A DNA stretch of 36,556 nucleotides from an uncultured Christensenellaceae bacterium (GCA_910587225.1 CAJULT010000011.1:1-36556); one strand, 5' to 3'. Counted from the first letter of the stretch, positions 15,285 to 23,426 are shown. Made by a program: numbers and translations. Notes: generated by a model from the sequence alone, not told the origin.

Positions 15285-15313
15285 ATTATAGCACACATTT
15301 ATAATTTTGTTAA
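15285..15313 (-). promoter_or_regulatory. Promoter giving a candidate leaderless mRNA
   Basis: TTAACA (15313-15308), a 17-base spacer and a perfect TATAAT (15290-15285) precede ATG 15278 by only six bases. Transcription starting 7 bases after the -10 element would begin at or next to the A of the start codon. Confidence 0.6.
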
Positions 15314-15331
15314 ATAAAATCATGGCTTGCT

Positions 15332-15361
15332 TTGACAAAATATAGATAAAAGTGTTATTAT
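15332..15361 (+). promoter_or_regulatory. Promoter of the tRNA-Pro(CGG)-cupin-SDR unit
   Basis: TTGACA (15332-15337) and TATTAT (15356-15361) with an 18-base spacer, ending 8 bases before the tRNA 5' end. It is divergent from the DUF2207 promoter. Confidence 0.65.
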
Positions 15362-15369
15362 TTAGATAT

Positions 15370-15445
15370 CGGGGCGTAGCGCAGGGGTACGCGCGCTTGG
15401 TTCGGGACCAAGAGGTCGTGAGTTCAAATCTCACCACCCCGACCA
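15370..15445 (+). tRNA. tRNA-Pro(CGG) with an acceptor mismatch
   Basis: A 76-base tRNA with encoded CCA; the anticodon stem CTTGG/CCAAG encloses TTCGGGA, anticodon CGG. The acceptor CGGGGCG faces CACCCCG, giving a C6-A67 mismatch where the tRNA-Pro(TGG) at 13097 has a T-A pair, and the D loop (AGGGGTAC) is unusual. It is the only plus-strand tRNA here and is followed after 13 bases by the cupin gene. Confidence 0.93.
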
Positions 15446-15458
15446 AAAAGGAGAAGAA

Positions 15459-15812
15459 ATGAAACTTATTAAATTAGAAGAAACATATAAACATAAAAAT
15501 AGCGAAAACTGTATTGCAACTGAATATGATTTTCACGACAAGGATATAGACTTTGCAACCGCAACTATCGATGGTCGTTACCCTGAAACTGGATACTGCG
15601 TCAATCGAGAAGTGAAAGAACTAATTTTTGTAATTTCGGGAAGTGGTTTTTTACATAAAGAAAATGAAAAAATTGCATTTAAGAAAGGTGACGCAATTTT
15701 AATAGATAAAAACGAACCTTACTATTGGGACGCTAAATGCACGGTGGGCATGGCATGCTCGCCAGCATGGCGGCCTGAACAACATCAATTTATAAGGAGT
15801 AAAAATGATTAG
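15459..15812 (+). CDS. Small single-domain cupin protein
   Basis: The 117-residue protein has a cupin beta-barrel pattern: GYCVNREVKELIFVISGSGF (strand with conserved Gly and Glu), then a turn, and FKKGDAILIDKNEPYYWDA, matching the second cupin motif G-D-x-x-x-I/V-x-x-x-x-x-Y. The classical metal-binding His residues are mostly replaced, so a metal-dependent enzyme is not assured; sugar or small-molecule binding is possible. AGGAG lies 6 bases before the ATG and 3 bases after the tRNA CCA end. Its end overlaps the SDR gene by 8 bases, so the two probably work together. Confidence 0.8.
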   Translation: MKLIKLEETYKHKNSENCIATEYDFHDKDIDFATATIDGRYPETGYCVNREVKELIFVISGSGFLHKENEKIAFKKGDAILIDKNEPYYWDAKCTVGMACSPAWRPEQHQFIRSKND

Positions 15813-16542
15813 AAAAACAGCAATTATTATCGGCGGCTCTGGCGGAATTGGCGGTGAAATAGCAAGAGAATTTGCTCGCAGCGGCTATAATGTGGCATTC
15901 ACCTATAACGCCCACCCTTCTAAAAGCCTAGAAAAAGAGCTTGCTGGCTTAGGTGTGGACGCAAAGTCGTACAAACTCGATGTTTGCGATGAAAAAGCAA
16001 CTAATAAAATTATAAGCAAAATTTTTAAAGATTTCGACTATGTCGACACCCTTATTTATGCAAGCGGGATTGCACAAAAAATCAATCTTTTAAGCGACAT
16101 GGAAACAGACGAAATAGACAATTTGCTTTCTGTCAATTTACGCGGCTACATTTTGTGTTGCCGTGAGGTAAGTAAATTCTTTATTAAACAAAAACATGGC
16201 TCTATTGTGGGCATTTCATCCGTTCAAGGAGTAAACGGTTCTAGCTGTGAAAGCGTTTATAGCGCAAGCAAAGCAGGTATGCTTGGTTTAACGCAGGCAC
16301 TGGCAAGCGAGCTTGGACAGTATAACATCCGTGTCAACGCAATTGCCCCCGGCTTTATTGAAACTGAGATGACAAGCCACTTTACGAAGGAAGAAAAAGA
16401 GAAAATGGCTCAGCTTTCCCCTCTCAATAGATTAGGCAATCCTTCCGACATTGCACCGCTTGCCCTATTTCTTGCAAGCGATAAAGCTTCCTTCATAACC
16501 GGTGAGTGTATTACAGTCAGCGGCGGCGTAACAAAATTTTAG
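15805..16542 (+). CDS. Short-chain dehydrogenase/reductase, FabG-like
   Basis: A 245-residue classical SDR: NAD(P)-binding GGSGGIGGEIA (residues 9-19), the NxxG region (YASGIAQ in place of NNAG), catalytic Ser in GISSVQG, then YSASKAG (catalytic Y-x-x-x-K), and the C-terminal IAPGFIETEMT and FITGECITVSGG. It reduces a ketone or 3-oxoacyl substrate. FabG is the nearest well-known family, but the pairing with a cupin rather than other fab genes suggests a separate role. AGGAG precedes ATG 15805 within the cupin gene. Confidence 0.88.
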   Translation: MIRKTAIIIGGSGGIGGEIAREFARSGYNVAFTYNAHPSKSLEKELAGLGVDAKSYKLDVCDEKATNKIISKIFKDFDYVDTLIYASGIAQKINLLSDMETDEIDNLLSVNLRGYILCCREVSKFFIKQKHGSIVGISSVQGVNGSSCESVYSASKAGMLGLTQALASELGQYNIRVNAIAPGFIETEMTSHFTKEEKEKMAQLSPLNRLGNPSDIAPLALFLASDKASFITGECITVSGGVTKF

Positions 16543-16561
16543 GTGCTGTCAGCACTTTTTA
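16543..16561 (+). terminator. Terminator of the cupin-SDR unit
   Basis: GTGCT and AGCAC form a short stem with a 3-base loop, followed by TTTTT, immediately after the SDR stop codon. Confidence 0.6.
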
Positions 16562-16565
16562 ACAC

Positions 16566-16600
16566 AATAAAAGTCAAGCGGAATGCTTGGCTTTTATTAA
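16566..16600 (-). terminator. Terminator of cmk
   Basis: AATAAAAGCCAAGC pairs with GCTTGACTTTTATT on the minus strand (one G-U pair), loop of 5 bases, ending in T-rich sequence just after the cmk stop. Confidence 0.8.
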
Positions 16601-16601
16601 A

Positions 16602-17261
16602 CTATTTTGCTCGTATAATGTTTTCAATATAATCAATAGTTTGCTCAATGGTCATATTAGTTGTGTCAATTATATATGACTTTTTTGTTGGCACAAGCGG
16701 ACTAACTTCTCTGTGAATATCGGCATAATCTCGCGCGTTAAGTTCCTTCAAGATGTCCTCATATTTTGCCTCATTAGCTGTTCCTTTAAGCTGCTCGTAG
16801 CGGCGGCGCGCCCTCTCCTCAGCGGTAGCAGTGATGAAAAGCTTAAATTTAGCATGAGGAAGAACATGCGAGCCTATATCCCGCCCTTCCATAACACAAT
16901 CATTATGTTTTGCAAAATCCCGTTGAAGTTTTAACACCTTTTTTCTAAGCACCTTAAAAAGTGCAACTTCTGGTGTCAGCGCAGAAATTTCTTCTGTGCG
17001 AAGTCTTGTCCCATACTCCTTACCATCTATATAAACAAATTGCTTTTTCCCTTCAAATTCAATTTTAACGCGAGTTCTTTTTGCCAAATCTTTAACAGTT
17101 TCTTCGCTCACCGTGCTATATCCGAAGTCTTGAAAAGCGCAGGCAAAAGCCCTGTAAATTTCGCCTGTGTTTAAGCATTTAATTTCAAGTCTATCAGCAA
17201 GAAGCCTTGCAATTGTGCTTTTTCCACTTCCACTAAGACCATCTATCGCAATATTAAGCAT
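16602..17261 (-). CDS. cmk: Cytidylate kinase
   Basis: The 219-residue enzyme phosphorylates CMP and dCMP using ATP. The P-loop is IDGLSGSGKSTIARLLA (residues 6-22), CMP-binding residues lie in CLNTGEIYRAFA (family consensus LDTGAMYRA), and VMEGRDIGSHVLPHAKFKLF plus RARRRYEQL carry the conserved Arg residues. The CMP-insert region DYADIHREVSPLVP is present. GGAG precedes ATG 17261. In many Clostridia cmk lies between the HI0933-family flavoprotein gene and plsC; here that slot (29958) is empty and cmk stands alone 13 kb away. Confidence 0.95.
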   Translation of the reverse strand: MLNIAIDGLSGSGKSTIARLLADRLEIKCLNTGEIYRAFACAFQDFGYSTVSEETVKDLAKRTRVKIEFEGKKQFVYIDGKEYGTRLRTEEISALTPEVALFKVLRKKVLKLQRDFAKHNDCVMEGRDIGSHVLPHAKFKLFITATAEERARRRYEQLKGTANEAKYEDILKELNARDYADIHREVSPLVPTKKSYIIDTTNMTIEQTIDYIENIIRAK

Positions 17262-17341
17262 ATTTATTTCTCCATTGTAATTATATCAAAAATGCATGAC
17301 AATTCAAAACAAAATTTGGACATTTTAAAAATTACGGATTT

Positions 17342-17370
17342 TGCATACTAGTACAATATATTGTAGGTAG
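17342..17370. repeat. Palindromic intergenic repeat, copy C (half element)
   Basis: Contains GCATACTAG followed by the 14-base perfect palindrome TACAATATATTGTA. It shares the 16 bases ACAATATATTGTAGGT exactly with copy D at 28070. It lies in the 139-base gap between cmk and the ligD 3' end, where I see no gene. Confidence 0.55.
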
Positions 17371-17400
17371 TCTATTATATCCTCTCAGACTAGTCACAAT

Positions 17401-19800
17401 TTATAGTTTTAACTTTTGCTTGACCTCAAAAAAGTTTTTCCATGGATTAGCTCGTTTTATTCGCTTTAAAGCCTCCTGCATATCAATGCCATTTGGGGAC
17501 ACCGTGTCAAGTTCACTCCATTTGATTGGCATAGACACTGGCGCTCCCACTCTTGCACGCAAGGAGTACGGCGCAACGCTTGTCGAACCTCTACCATTTC
17601 GCGCCCAGTCAATAAATATTTTCCCTTTTCGCTTTTCTTTTCGCATATTGCTAGTGTACTTATCTGGCCATTTGCTTTCCATAAGATCGGCGACCTTCTT
17701 TGCAAAATCATGAAAAGCCTCCCATTTCGCATAAGGCTGAAAAGGAACAACTACATGATAGCCTTTGCCTCCGCTCGTCTTTAAAAAACTTTTAAGCCCC
17801 AGCATTTCAAGCACCTTTTTAAGATCTCGCACCCCCTCTCGGACTTTGTCAAGTGGCATTTTCTCATAAGGATCAAGATCGAACACCATCATGTCAGGCT
17901 TTTCTAAGGTCTTTACCTTACTTCCCCAAACATGAAATTCTAGTGTCCCCAGTTGAGCTTCTTGGACAAGCCCCGCCACGCTCGTCACATAATAATACTC
18001 GCTTTCTTCTCCCTCATCATTTGTTATCATTAAGGCTTTAATATTCTTACATTTATAGTCTGGATGTTTTTTATAGAATTTCTCACCTTCCACTCCTTCA
18101 TGACAGCGCACAGCACTTATTATTCTGCCGCCAGCATATTCCAGCATGCGAGGCGCAACCGCCTGATAATATTTGATGACATCTAACTTTGTTAATTTTT
18201 GCTTTTTGTATATAAGCTTATCGGAGCTAGAAATTTTCACACCTTCAATTATTGTTTCATCTTTATTTACTTTTAGCTTTTTATTTATAACTTTCGGCTT
18301 TTCTAACACTACTTCACCCGCGCTTTTATCTAGCCGCAAGCCTTTATAGCTTGCCTGCCTCAAAAGATTTTCTTCGGTCACTTCTGCAAACTGAATTTCC
18401 GCCACAAGCGCAGGTTTTAGAAAATGCGCAATTTCTTGCCTACTCATCTTAGGCAGGTTTTTGAATTGCGGCTTTTTAACTTCCAACTTTTTAAATTTCT
18501 TTAAAAGTTCTTTTGCTTCCGCTTCACCAAAGCCAGTTCCAGCGCGGCCAATGTAATCAAGCTCTCCCTCTTCGCTGACCGCAAGCAGCAGCGCTGCAAG
18601 CGCTTTTTTCTCACTTTCTGTGTAGCCCACTACTACAAACTCTTGCCTCTTATAACATTTTAATTTAAGCCAAGCCTCACTTCGCTTTTCAATATATTTA
18701 CTATCAGCTCTTTTCGCAACAATCCCCTCAAGCCCCGCCTTTTCTGCAGCCTTAAAGCAAGCCTTTCCACCACCTTCCACATGCGAGCTATAACATATAT
18801 CACTGGGCGCGCCTTTTAATAGGTTTTCAAGCCGCTCTTTGCGCTGGCGCAAAGGTAATTTTCTTAAATCTTCGCCATCAAGAGCGAGCAGATCAAACAC
18901 CATATAAATAAGGTTGGCTTTCCCCTGCCTTCTCATATAGTTTTGCAGAGCCTGAAAATCTGACCGTCCCTCTTCATCTGGCACTATAACTTCGCCATCT
19001 AATACCATTGAGCGCTCCCCTGCAAAAGCTTGCAATGAGTCACATAGAGAATCGAACTTTGAAAACTCTTTATTATTCCGCGAAACAAACCTCACTTTTC
19101 CCTTTTCTACAAAAGCTATGGCGCGGTAGCCATCATATTTTACTTCATAAAAATAAGCCTTGTCGTCCTTAGGCACTCCGCTAGTAAGAGTAGCCAGCAT
19201 AGGCGATACACTTTTAAAAGGATTAGGCTTGGATTTAGTTTTTTGAGTGGTTTTCCCGCTTTCTATTTCACTCATAGTTCGCCCACTTTTGACGCCGGTT
19301 TTGTGACCACTTATACCTGCCGTTTTCTTAGCATATTCATCTTTATCTTTTATAAGCAGCCAGTTCTTGTCGTCATCCTTTAACCTAACGAGCGCCCACC
19401 TGCCTTTTAGCCGCTCGCCGTGCAAGATAAATTTTAGAGAGCCCTTTTTTAGCCCCTCTTTAAAATTTTCTGCTTCTTCATATTCGCCTATGTCCCAAAG
19501 CATAACTGTTCCGCCGCCATATTCACCCTTAGGAATAGTTCCTTCAAAGTCGGCATAATCGGTAGGATGGTCTTCTACATGAACCGCTAGCCTCTTGTCA
19601 GCAGGATTGAAGGAAGGACCTTTTGGCACTGCCCAACTTAGTAGCACTCCGCCAAATTCTAGCCTAAAATCATAATGGTCATGACTTGCCATGTGGTGCT
19701 GAACACAAAAAATAGGACGGCGAGAACTCTTCCTCGTCCGCCCCATAGGCTCGCTAGTTTTATCAAAATTTCTTTTACTTTTATATTCTTTAAGTCCCAT
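17401..19800 (-). CDS. ligD: Three-domain ATP-dependent DNA ligase LigD (phosphoesterase-ligase-polymerase)
   Basis: The 799-residue protein has three parts. The 3'-phosphoesterase domain (about 25-150) has HHMASHDHYDFRLEF, AVPKGPS and EGTIPKGEYGGG. The ATP-dependent ligase domain (about 195-490) has motif I KYDGYR with catalytic K221, then DGEVIVPDEEG and EGIVAKR. The archaeo-eukaryotic primase-type polymerase domain (about 510-799) has MVFDLDPYE, KTSGGKGYHV and IDWARNGRGSTSVAPYSLR. This set repairs double-strand breaks by non-homologous end joining together with Ku. The order PE-LIG-POL matches Pseudomonas LigD rather than Bacillus (LIG-POL). No ku gene lies in this window. In spore formers LigD supports repair in dormant spores. 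No strong ribosome binding site is seen. Confidence 0.95.
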   Translation of the reverse strand: MGLKEYKSKRNFDKTSEPMGRTRKSSRRPIFCVQHHMASHDHYDFRLEFGGVLLSWAVPKGPSFNPADKRLAVHVEDHPTDYADFEGTIPKGEYGGGTVMLWDIGEYEEAENFKEGLKKGSLKFILHGERLKGRWALVRLKDDDKNWLLIKDKDEYAKKTAGISGHKTGVKSGRTMSEIESGKTTQKTKSKPNPFKSVSPMLATLTSGVPKDDKAYFYEVKYDGYRAIAFVEKGKVRFVSRNNKEFSKFDSLCDSLQAFAGERSMVLDGEVIVPDEEGRSDFQALQNYMRRQGKANLIYMVFDLLALDGEDLRKLPLRQRKERLENLLKGAPSDICYSSHVEGGGKACFKAAEKAGLEGIVAKRADSKYIEKRSEAWLKLKCYKRQEFVVVGYTESEKKALAALLLAVSEEGELDYIGRAGTGFGEAEAKELLKKFKKLEVKKPQFKNLPKMSRQEIAHFLKPALVAEIQFAEVTEENLLRQASYKGLRLDKSAGEVVLEKPKVINKKLKVNKDETIIEGVKISSSDKLIYKKQKLTKLDVIKYYQAVAPRMLEYAGGRIISAVRCHEGVEGEKFYKKHPDYKCKNIKALMITNDEGEESEYYYVTSVAGLVQEAQLGTLEFHVWGSKVKTLEKPDMMVFDLDPYEKMPLDKVREGVRDLKKVLEMLGLKSFLKTSGGKGYHVVVPFQPYAKWEAFHDFAKKVADLMESKWPDKYTSNMRKEKRKGKIFIDWARNGRGSTSVAPYSLRARVGAPVSMPIKWSELDTVSPNGIDMQEALKRIKRANPWKNFFEVKQKLKL

Positions 19801-19829
19801 GACTTAATGATAGACATTATTAAAAACGA

Positions 19830-20672
19830 TTATAACCCAACGCCTAACCTTTCCATATACTCATAAACAGCTTTTTTGAAGGCAGTTAAGAATTTGTTTA
19901 AGGTTTTCTTTGATAAATATGGAAGACTCATGTTTGGATTACTATCAGCCATTTCTAGCATAATAAGCTTTCCATCTTCTAGCTCTAAGAAATCAACCCT
20001 TCCAAATGAGCAAGTCAAACCATACAATTTAAATAGATCTTCCCCCATTTTTATCTGACTGCGGTTTAATTTTACTTCAACTGGGTCAGGATAGTCAGGC
20101 CATTTGCTAGGCGAATATTTTAAAGCATACATAAACCTGCCATTCACAAAATACATTTGTATTTCAGATTTAAATGATAGCTTAGGCTGCACAACTTCAT
20201 CCTTTAAAACGACCTTGCTAATTTTTTTAGCCGATACTTTTTTCATATCAAACCCATCATAGCCTATTGTAGGCTTAACAATGTAAAAATCGCTTTTAGG
20301 TAAAAGGTCAAGCTCCTTCATGTCATCAATAGTAGGAACAACATTATACCCTTGTTTATATAAATCTACTAAAATGCGCTTCCCCCGAGTAGCAAAATCT
20401 AGCTTTCCATCCAGCGTATTAACAATCGGCACTTTCGCCTTTTTCACAGCCTTAAAAAACTCAGCCTCTTGCGCAAAATAATTTCTATAGGTTTTCTCAT
20501 TTAAATCCCACGCATTTTTAAAAACTATCAATTGATAATCTTTAATAAGCTTGTGGTCAACTGGAAAATTTAAAATGTCAACATGATGCCCATCTTCCGC
20601 AAATGACTTAGCAATTATATAATCTTCATCGCTGCACTCATCGTATAAGTTGGTCACAACTGCAATTTTCAT
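19830..20672 (-). CDS. ATP-grasp family protein
   Basis: The 280-residue protein has an N-terminal Rossmann-like part (MKIAVVTNLYDECSDEDYII, then VFKNAWDL) and an ATP-grasp core: TLDGKLDFATRGKRILVDLY, FYIVKPTIGYDGFDMKK, VVQPKLSFKSEIQMYFVNG and a metal-binding C-terminal LIMLEMADSNPNMSLP. Such enzymes join a carboxylate to an amine or thiol through an acyl-phosphate (RimK/glutathione-synthetase-like). The substrate cannot be read. ATG 20672 follows GAGGAGG and starts one base after the stop of the 246-residue gene, so they are translationally coupled; an in-frame upstream ATG at 20708 is less likely. Confidence 0.8.
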   Translation of the reverse strand: MKIAVVTNLYDECSDEDYIIAKSFAEDGHHVDILNFPVDHKLIKDYQLIVFKNAWDLNEKTYRNYFAQEAEFFKAVKKAKVPIVNTLDGKLDFATRGKRILVDLYKQGYNVVPTIDDMKELDLLPKSDFYIVKPTIGYDGFDMKKVSAKKISKVVLKDEVVQPKLSFKSEIQMYFVNGRFMYALKYSPSKWPDYPDPVEVKLNRSQIKMGEDLFKLYGLTCSFGRVDFLELEDGKLIMLEMADSNPNMSLPYLSKKTLNKFLTAFKKAVYEYMERLGVGL

Positions 20673-20673
20673 A

Positions 20674-21414
20674 TTATGCGTCCTCCTCTTCAAGTGGGTA
20701 CTGCGCAAGTTCAGTTTCAGTCAATATCAATTGATTTTCAGCTGATTGATTATACTTGTTCTGTTCACTAATTGCCGCCTGTCTTGTAAGCGGATACCTT
20801 TTCAACAGCTGCTCATCAGCAATGTGATAACGTTTTTCAAACTGCTTTCCATCTCTAAAAATCCCGTTTTTGCCAAAGCCATTTTCTAGATTATATCTTG
20901 CCCTAGCATAAGTCTTTCTTTCATTCTGAATTAAATTTGCTGCCTTAACCTCACCAAAATAGTTTTGGCACAAAATCACCCTCAATTTTAAACTGTCTAA
21001 GGGCAGATCTAAATAGCGAGGATCATCAACAATCTGCTGGCAAGTGATACCCGATTTCAAAAGTCCATCTATCTTTGCCTGCGCAACTTTTATATCATTG
21101 GTCAAAAACTTAACCCATTTATTCACCATGCTTGTAATATCATTATCATCTGCACTTAAAGCCGACTTATAAAATTTGATTTTTTCTGGCACAGAAGTTG
21201 GCTCACCACTATCCCATGTAGCAAAATTAAGCAAACTTGGGCATTTTGCAATCACCCCACCACCCTCAGTCTTTGACATACCAAAAAGCTTTTCATAATC
21301 TGCTACCTTTGTCTGCACAAGCGACAATTGCCTCACCCGAATTTCACGATATATTTTATCTATTTGACCTTCTTCAAGTAAAAGTTCCTTTTCAAAATAT
21401 TCCCTCAAATCCAT
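20674..21414 (-). CDS. Uncharacterised helical protein coupled to the ATP-grasp gene
   Basis: A 246-residue soluble, mostly helical protein that I do not recognise. Visible segments include KVADYEKLFGMSKTEGGGVI, CPSLLNFATWD, a central region (WVKFLTNDIKVAQAKIDGLL, DPRYLDLPLDSLKLRVILCQ, NYFGEVKAANLIQNERKTYA) that looks like repeated helical pairs, and an acidic C-terminus. The repeated L-x-L-P-x-x-x-L-K pattern recalls helical-repeat scaffolds such as mTERF, but only loosely. GGAG precedes ATG 21414. It sits between the ABC exporter and the ATP-grasp gene; the one-base gap to the latter suggests it supplies or binds the ATP-grasp substrate. Confidence 0.65.
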   Translation of the reverse strand: MDLREYFEKELLLEEGQIDKIYREIRVRQLSLVQTKVADYEKLFGMSKTEGGGVIAKCPSLLNFATWDSGEPTSVPEKIKFYKSALSADDNDITSMVNKWVKFLTNDIKVAQAKIDGLLKSGITCQQIVDDPRYLDLPLDSLKLRVILCQNYFGEVKAANLIQNERKTYARARYNLENGFGKNGIFRDGKQFEKRYHIADEQLLKRYPLTRQAAISEQNKYNQSAENQLILTETELAQYPLEEEDA

Positions 21415-21436
21415 AATCTTCTCCTAATAATAGTAT

Positions 21437-21468
21437 AACAAAAAGCCTCACCAAAGGCAAGGCTTTTA
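21437..21468 (-). terminator. Terminator of the ABC exporter gene
   Basis: On the minus strand, AGCCTTGCC pairs with GGTGAGGCT with an internal mismatch, ending in TTTTT. It overlaps the stop codon of the exporter and precedes the 246-residue gene. Confidence 0.7.
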
Positions 21469-23283
21469 AATGTTCTCAGCAAGAAACATAGTTTTAAATT
21501 TTTCATTACGCTCAAATAGCTCATCAAATGTTCCGCTATCAATAATTTTTCCGCCATCAAGGAAATAAATTTTATCAACATCCTTGATAGTCGAAAGTCT
21601 ATGCGCAACTATGATAATCGTACTTTCACCTTTCAGGCCATCAATACTTTTTTTAATCTCGCCTTGTGCAAAGTTGTCAAGCGAACTTGTGCTTTCATCA
21701 AAAATGATAATAGAAGAATTTCTAAGCATCGCTCTAGCCACAGCAAGTCGTTGCTTCTGTCCGCCCGAAAGTTTAATCCCGCTTTCACCAACACTGGTTT
21801 CGATACCTTTTGGAAGTGAGGCTATAAACTCATCAAGTGAAGCTTTTTTAATCGCATCTGCAAGCTGCTCATCGGTCGCTTCTGGCTTTGCAAGTAGCAA
21901 GTTTTCCTTTATTGTCATGTCAAATATGTATGGGAACTGATTAACAAGTGAAATTGAATTGCGCAGCGTCTGTTTACTAAGAGTTTGAATATCTGTGCCG
22001 TCGATTAAAACTTGTCCGTCATCTGCATCGTACATCTTGCTCATAAGGTTCAAGATTGTAGATTTGCCACTTCCGCTTTTCCCTACAAAAGCAACCGTTG
22101 TATTATGCTGTATTTTGAATGATAACTTATCAAAGATATGATTTTCACTGACAAGCTTCTTTTCCTTTTTAAAGTCCTGCCCTCGCGATTTCTTCTTTTT
22201 GTTATTTTCAAACGGGTCAACATACTCATATTCGCGGAAGGTATAACTAACGTTCTTAAACTCTATATCACCAACAACATTATCAAGTACCACATCACCA
22301 AAACGCTCGGTAACAAATTCGTGTTCATCAAATAAAGAGAACATTCGCCTTGTACAAATTTTTATGCTTACAAAGGTGTTGGCAAGATTACCTACCCCAT
22401 GAACAACATCCCAAAGTGAGTTACGATTTGAATAAACAATCATAAAGGTCGCCATTGTCATAAGCCCTTTATCCATAAGCTTAATCGAAAGTAAAAGAAT
22501 TACAAGTCCACCTATACCCAAAATAAAGTTTCGAGAAGCCCAGAAATTACAATCGGTTTTGTCCATTTTATAACGAGTGTTACGATAATCCTCATAGTAC
22601 TCTTTTGAAACTTGTGAAAGCTTTTCTTCAAGACCAAGTGATTTAATGTCTTTTTCACTTCTCACAATTTCGGTTGTAAGAGAATGCACACGGTCGTTCT
22701 TGCGACGAACAGTCCATCTATTTTTTCTGCGAATTTTAACTCTGAAAAATTCGATTACCCCCGAAACAGCCGCAAGCCCTATAAGCCCGAGCGACACCCA
22801 AATATTCAAAGTAGCTATATATACTAGCATGATAATTGAAGTCACAAGCTCCATAAGCGTGTCAACGATGGTTGCAAGGCTGTCTACCGTCTGCGCGGGA
22901 TCTTCTACAATCCTTTGCACCATTGTACCAGTGTCGTGGTCGTTATATGTTTTACTGTTAAGCTTGAATGCCTGCTTTGCAAGATCAGCACTTAGTGCTG
23001 ACATAATTTTATTTGAATATTTGTAGTAAATTAGGTTTATAAAATACCAGCAAATTCTTTGAACAATGTTAATACCGATAACTGTTAATAATAGATATAT
23101 CGCCTTAGTAAAATCTGGCACAGTCACCTGATCAATCATATTGGCAAGCAAAATAGTAAAGAAAATACTACCCGCGCAACCGATAAGCGTTAGAAAAATA
23201 TAACCAAAAATTGGCCACTTATATCTTGCTAGATACTTGCCCATTCCAATTTTTTGTTTTTTCTCTTGTTTATTTTTTCTCAT
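21466..23283 (-). CDS. ABC exporter, fused membrane and ATPase domains
   Basis: A 605-residue MsbA/MdlB-type half-transporter that works as a dimer to export lipids, peptides or drugs. Residues 1 to about 320 carry six membrane helices. The nucleotide-binding domain (about 340-605) has Walker A FVGKSGSGKST, Q-loop VNQFPYIFD, signature KLSGGQKQRLAVARAM, Walker B SIIIFDES and H-loop VAHRLS. A charged insert (ENNKKKKSRGQDFKKEKKLV) within the N-terminal part of the ATPase domain is unusual. GGAGG precedes ATG 23283. A 17-codon leader ORF and a G9 tract lie in the 5' leader, so attenuation or phase variation is likely. Confidence 0.93.
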   Translation of the reverse strand: MRKNKQEKKQKIGMGKYLARYKWPIFGYIFLTLIGCAGSIFFTILLANMIDQVTVPDFTKAIYLLLTVIGINIVQRICWYFINLIYYKYSNKIMSALSADLAKQAFKLNSKTYNDHDTGTMVQRIVEDPAQTVDSLATIVDTLMELVTSIIMLVYIATLNIWVSLGLIGLAAVSGVIEFFRVKIRRKNRWTVRRKNDRVHSLTTEIVRSEKDIKSLGLEEKLSQVSKEYYEDYRNTRYKMDKTDCNFWASRNFILGIGGLVILLLSIKLMDKGLMTMATFMIVYSNRNSLWDVVHGVGNLANTFVSIKICTRRMFSLFDEHEFVTERFGDVVLDNVVGDIEFKNVSYTFREYEYVDPFENNKKKKSRGQDFKKEKKLVSENHIFDKLSFKIQHNTTVAFVGKSGSGKSTILNLMSKMYDADDGQVLIDGTDIQTLSKQTLRNSISLVNQFPYIFDMTIKENLLLAKPEATDEQLADAIKKASLDEFIASLPKGIETSVGESGIKLSGGQKQRLAVARAMLRNSSIIIFDESTSSLDNFAQGEIKKSIDGLKGESTIIIVAHRLSTIKDVDKIYFLDGGKIIDSGTFDELFERNEKFKTMFLAENI

Positions 23284-23331
23284 AAAAAAACCTCCTATAA
23301 AATTAAAATTATTACGAAGGCCTCAAATTTA

Positions 23332-23353
23332 AAGTTACAAATCCCCCCCCCGT
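23332..23353 (-). repeat. G9 tract in the ABC exporter leader, inverted-repeat arm
   Basis: Nine G residues on the minus strand (23351-23343) flanked as ACG9ATTTGTAACTT. An almost identical sequence, in opposite orientation, lies inside the glycosyltransferase gene at 23716-23738 (ACG9ACTTTGTAACTT). The arms are about 360 bases apart. Confidence 0.75.
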
Positions 23354-23372
23354 TAGAGGTGATTTATTTAAT

Positions 23373-23426
23373 TTAACAAATTGGGCCACTCGCCTTAGAT
23401 TTCGCATTCAAAAATTTAAAAACCAT
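23373..23426 (-). CDS. 17-residue leader peptide ORF of the ABC exporter
   Basis: ATG 23426 lies 9 bases after GGAGG and opens an 18-codon frame encoding MVFKFLNAKSKASGPIC. It begins about 30 bases after the start site of a near-perfect sigma-A promoter and ends 90 bases before the exporter ATG. The GGGCC next to its ribosome binding site can pair with GGCCC near its own stop, and AAGGC late in the ORF can pair with GCCTT just upstream of the exporter. This is the layout of ribosome-controlled attenuation leaders seen before antibiotic-resistance transporters. Alternatives are an exported signal peptide or a chance ORF. Confidence 0.5.
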   Translation of the reverse strand: MVFKFLNAKSKASGPIC

